A stretch of 21,751 nucleotides of DNA from the NCBI GenBank assembly GCA_964646035.1, contig CAZYDJ010000026.1:1-21751 (forward strand), read 5' to 3'. This document shows, piece by piece, positions 20,673 to 21,751 of the stretch. This DNA is from CAYLMM01 sp964646035. Lineage in GTDB: Bacteria; Krumholzibacteriota; Krumholzibacteriia; LZORAL124-64-63. The notes under the pieces are model-generated. The model was not told the DNA's origin. It ran no database searches and saw only the letters and a list, made by a program, of their open reading frames with translations. The position numbers were made by a program, and so were the translations under genes. Position 1 is the stretch's first letter. Each line of letters starts with the position of its first letter.

Positions 20673-21751
20673 ATGACTTCTTTATTGACCGCATTCCTGG
20701 ACATCCTGGACGACTCGGCGTTCCTGATCCTGCTCGGATTCGGCCTGGCCGGCCTGCTGCACGTCCTGCTCGAGAAACGCGCCGGGCTGTTGGCGCCGTT
20801 GAATCGCCGGGGCCCCCGTTCGATCGTGCTGGCCACCTTGATCGGCATGCCGATGCCGCTTTGCTCCTGTTCGGTGCTGCCGACCGCCCTGTCGTTGCAG
20901 AAACGCGGCGCGGGCAAGGGAGCGACCTCGGCGTTCCTGATCACGGTGCCGGAAACCGACGCGGTGTCGGTGATGCTGACCTGGAGCCTGTTCGGCCCGC
21001 TGATGGCGATCTACCGGCCCCTCGCTTCGCTCGTCACCGGAATCATCACCGGTCTGGCCGTGGACCGGGTCGATCGCGGCGAAACCGCTTCCGCCGCCGA
21101 GCCAGCGGACGCGCCTTCATGCTGTTGCAGCGGCGATGAGAAAAATGCGGTCGCCCCCTCCTGCTGCGCCGACGATGATCCCGCGCCTCGACAACGGCAC
21201 TGGCTGCGGCGCGCCTTCGACTACGGCTATCTGGAATTCTTCGACGACTTGAGCGTGCGCCTGGTGGTCGGACTGCTGATCGGCGCGGCGGTGGCCGCGT
21301 TGTTGCCGGCGCTGAAGATCGGAGCCCTGGTCGGCGGCGGCTGGCTCAGCTATCTGGTGATGCTGGGCCTGGGCATCCCGATGTACGTCTGCGCCACTTC
21401 TTCCACTCCGGTGGCCGCGGGACTGGTCGCGGCCGGGATCAGCCCCGGCGCGGCCCTGATCTTCCTGCTGGTGGGACCGGCGACCAACGCCGCGAGCATG
21501 CTGGTCGTCGCCAAGCAATTCGGCCGCAGGGCCTTCGCCGCGCATATGGCCGGCATCATCCTATTGAGCGTGGCGTTGGGACTGGGTCTGGATCTGCTGC
21601 TGGCGGGAGGTTTGCCGGCCGGCATGGATCCCGCGGGCCACGTCTTCGGCCACGAGCACGGCGGCTTCTGGAACAGGGGCGGTACCATCATCTTCCTGGC
21701 TTTGACCGCCTGGAGCCTGTGGCGGCGGCGGCGAACCCTGATCCGCAGGAC
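20673..21751 (+). CDS. SO_0444-family Cu/Zn efflux permease, 3' end outside window
   Basis: Translation from the ATG at 20673 is open to the window edge (359 codons plus 2 bases). It is a polytopic permease of the DUF318/ArsP type. Conserved features are the motif MPMPLCSCSVLPTALSLQKR (C64, C66), followed by GAGKGATSAFLITVPETDAVSV, and in the second half GIPMYVCATSSTPVAAGL and LLVGPATNAASMLVV. The linker between halves carries two cysteine clusters, SCCCSG (150-152) and SCCADD (164-165), and a GHVFGHEHGGFW histidine segment lies near the C-terminus; both fit soft-metal or zinc handling. Family members are annotated as putative copper or zinc efflux proteins, but arsenic compounds are substrates of related ArsP. 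The ribosome site is poor. Spacing of 21 bases puts it in the znu operon. Confidence 0.85.
   Translation, partial: MTSLLTAFLDILDDSAFLILLGFGLAGLLHVLLEKRAGLLAPLNRRGPRSIVLATLIGMPMPLCSCSVLPTALSLQKRGAGKGATSAFLITVPETDAVSVMLTWSLFGPLMAIYRPLASLVTGIITGLAVDRVDRGETASAAEPADAPSCCCSGDEKNAVAPSCCADDDPAPRQRHWLRRAFDYGYLEFFDDLSVRLVVGLLIGAAVAALLPALKIGALVGGGWLSYLVMLGLGIPMYVCATSSTPVAAGLVAAGISPGAALIFLLVGPATNAASMLVVAKQFGRRAFAAHMAGIILLSVALGLGLDLLLAGGLPAGMDPAGHVFGHEHGGFWNRGGTIIFLALTAWSLWRRRRTLIRR

Overview
The window is GC-rich bacterial DNA, densely packed with genes, with no rRNA, tRNA, CRISPR array, insertion sequence or phage gene that I can recognise. Two large secreted proteins end in a C-terminal domain that begins with a PNPFN motif and closes with a basic VLVR tail. 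This is the type A sorting or FlgD-like tail of type IX secretion substrates, typical of the FCB superphylum. With the high GC, that suggests a candidate phylum such as Krumholzibacteriota or Eisenbacteria rather than a Bacteroidota species (inference). A run of ten N marks it as a draft, probably metagenome-derived, assembly.

Layout. 1-450 (+): the 3' end of threonine synthase. 503-4055 (-): four tightly spaced genes, transcribed as a FadR-like TetR regulator, a class II photolyase, an SRPBCC protein and a DUF523-DUF1722 protein. 4056-4233: a divergent control region with back-to-back promoters and a FadR-like inverted repeat. 4234-9624 (+): a three-gene fatty acid beta-oxidation operon (hydroxyacyl-CoA dehydrogenase/enoyl-CoA hydratase, thiolase, acyl-CoA dehydrogenase) in the same order as Bacillus fadNAE. 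9632-16779 (-): two large secreted peptidases, a C25 gingipain-like protease followed by an M14 zinc carboxypeptidase. The M14 gene is interrupted by the N gap and by about 135 bases that look like a piece of an actinobacterial epimerase gene, most likely an assembly chimera. 17039-17533 (+): a small secreted cysteine-rich protein. 17707-end (+): a zinc homeostasis operon with a Fur/Zur-family repressor, ZnuA, ZnuC, ZnuB and a truncated SO_0444-family Cu/Zn efflux permease. Two copies of a TGCAA-N5-TTGCA palindrome lie in front of it, one exactly between the -35 and -10 elements.

How the parts work together. The TetR regulator very probably represses both itself and the fad operon from the shared 178-base region, with acyl-CoA as the likely inducer by family analogy. 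The photolyase group rides on the regulator's transcript. The two peptidases would be made together and exported to degrade protein outside the cell. The zinc block couples high-affinity uptake with a putative efflux pump under one autoregulated promoter. No gene-free stretch exceeds 300 bases; the three longest (4056-4233, 16780-17038, 17534-17706) are all promoter regions.
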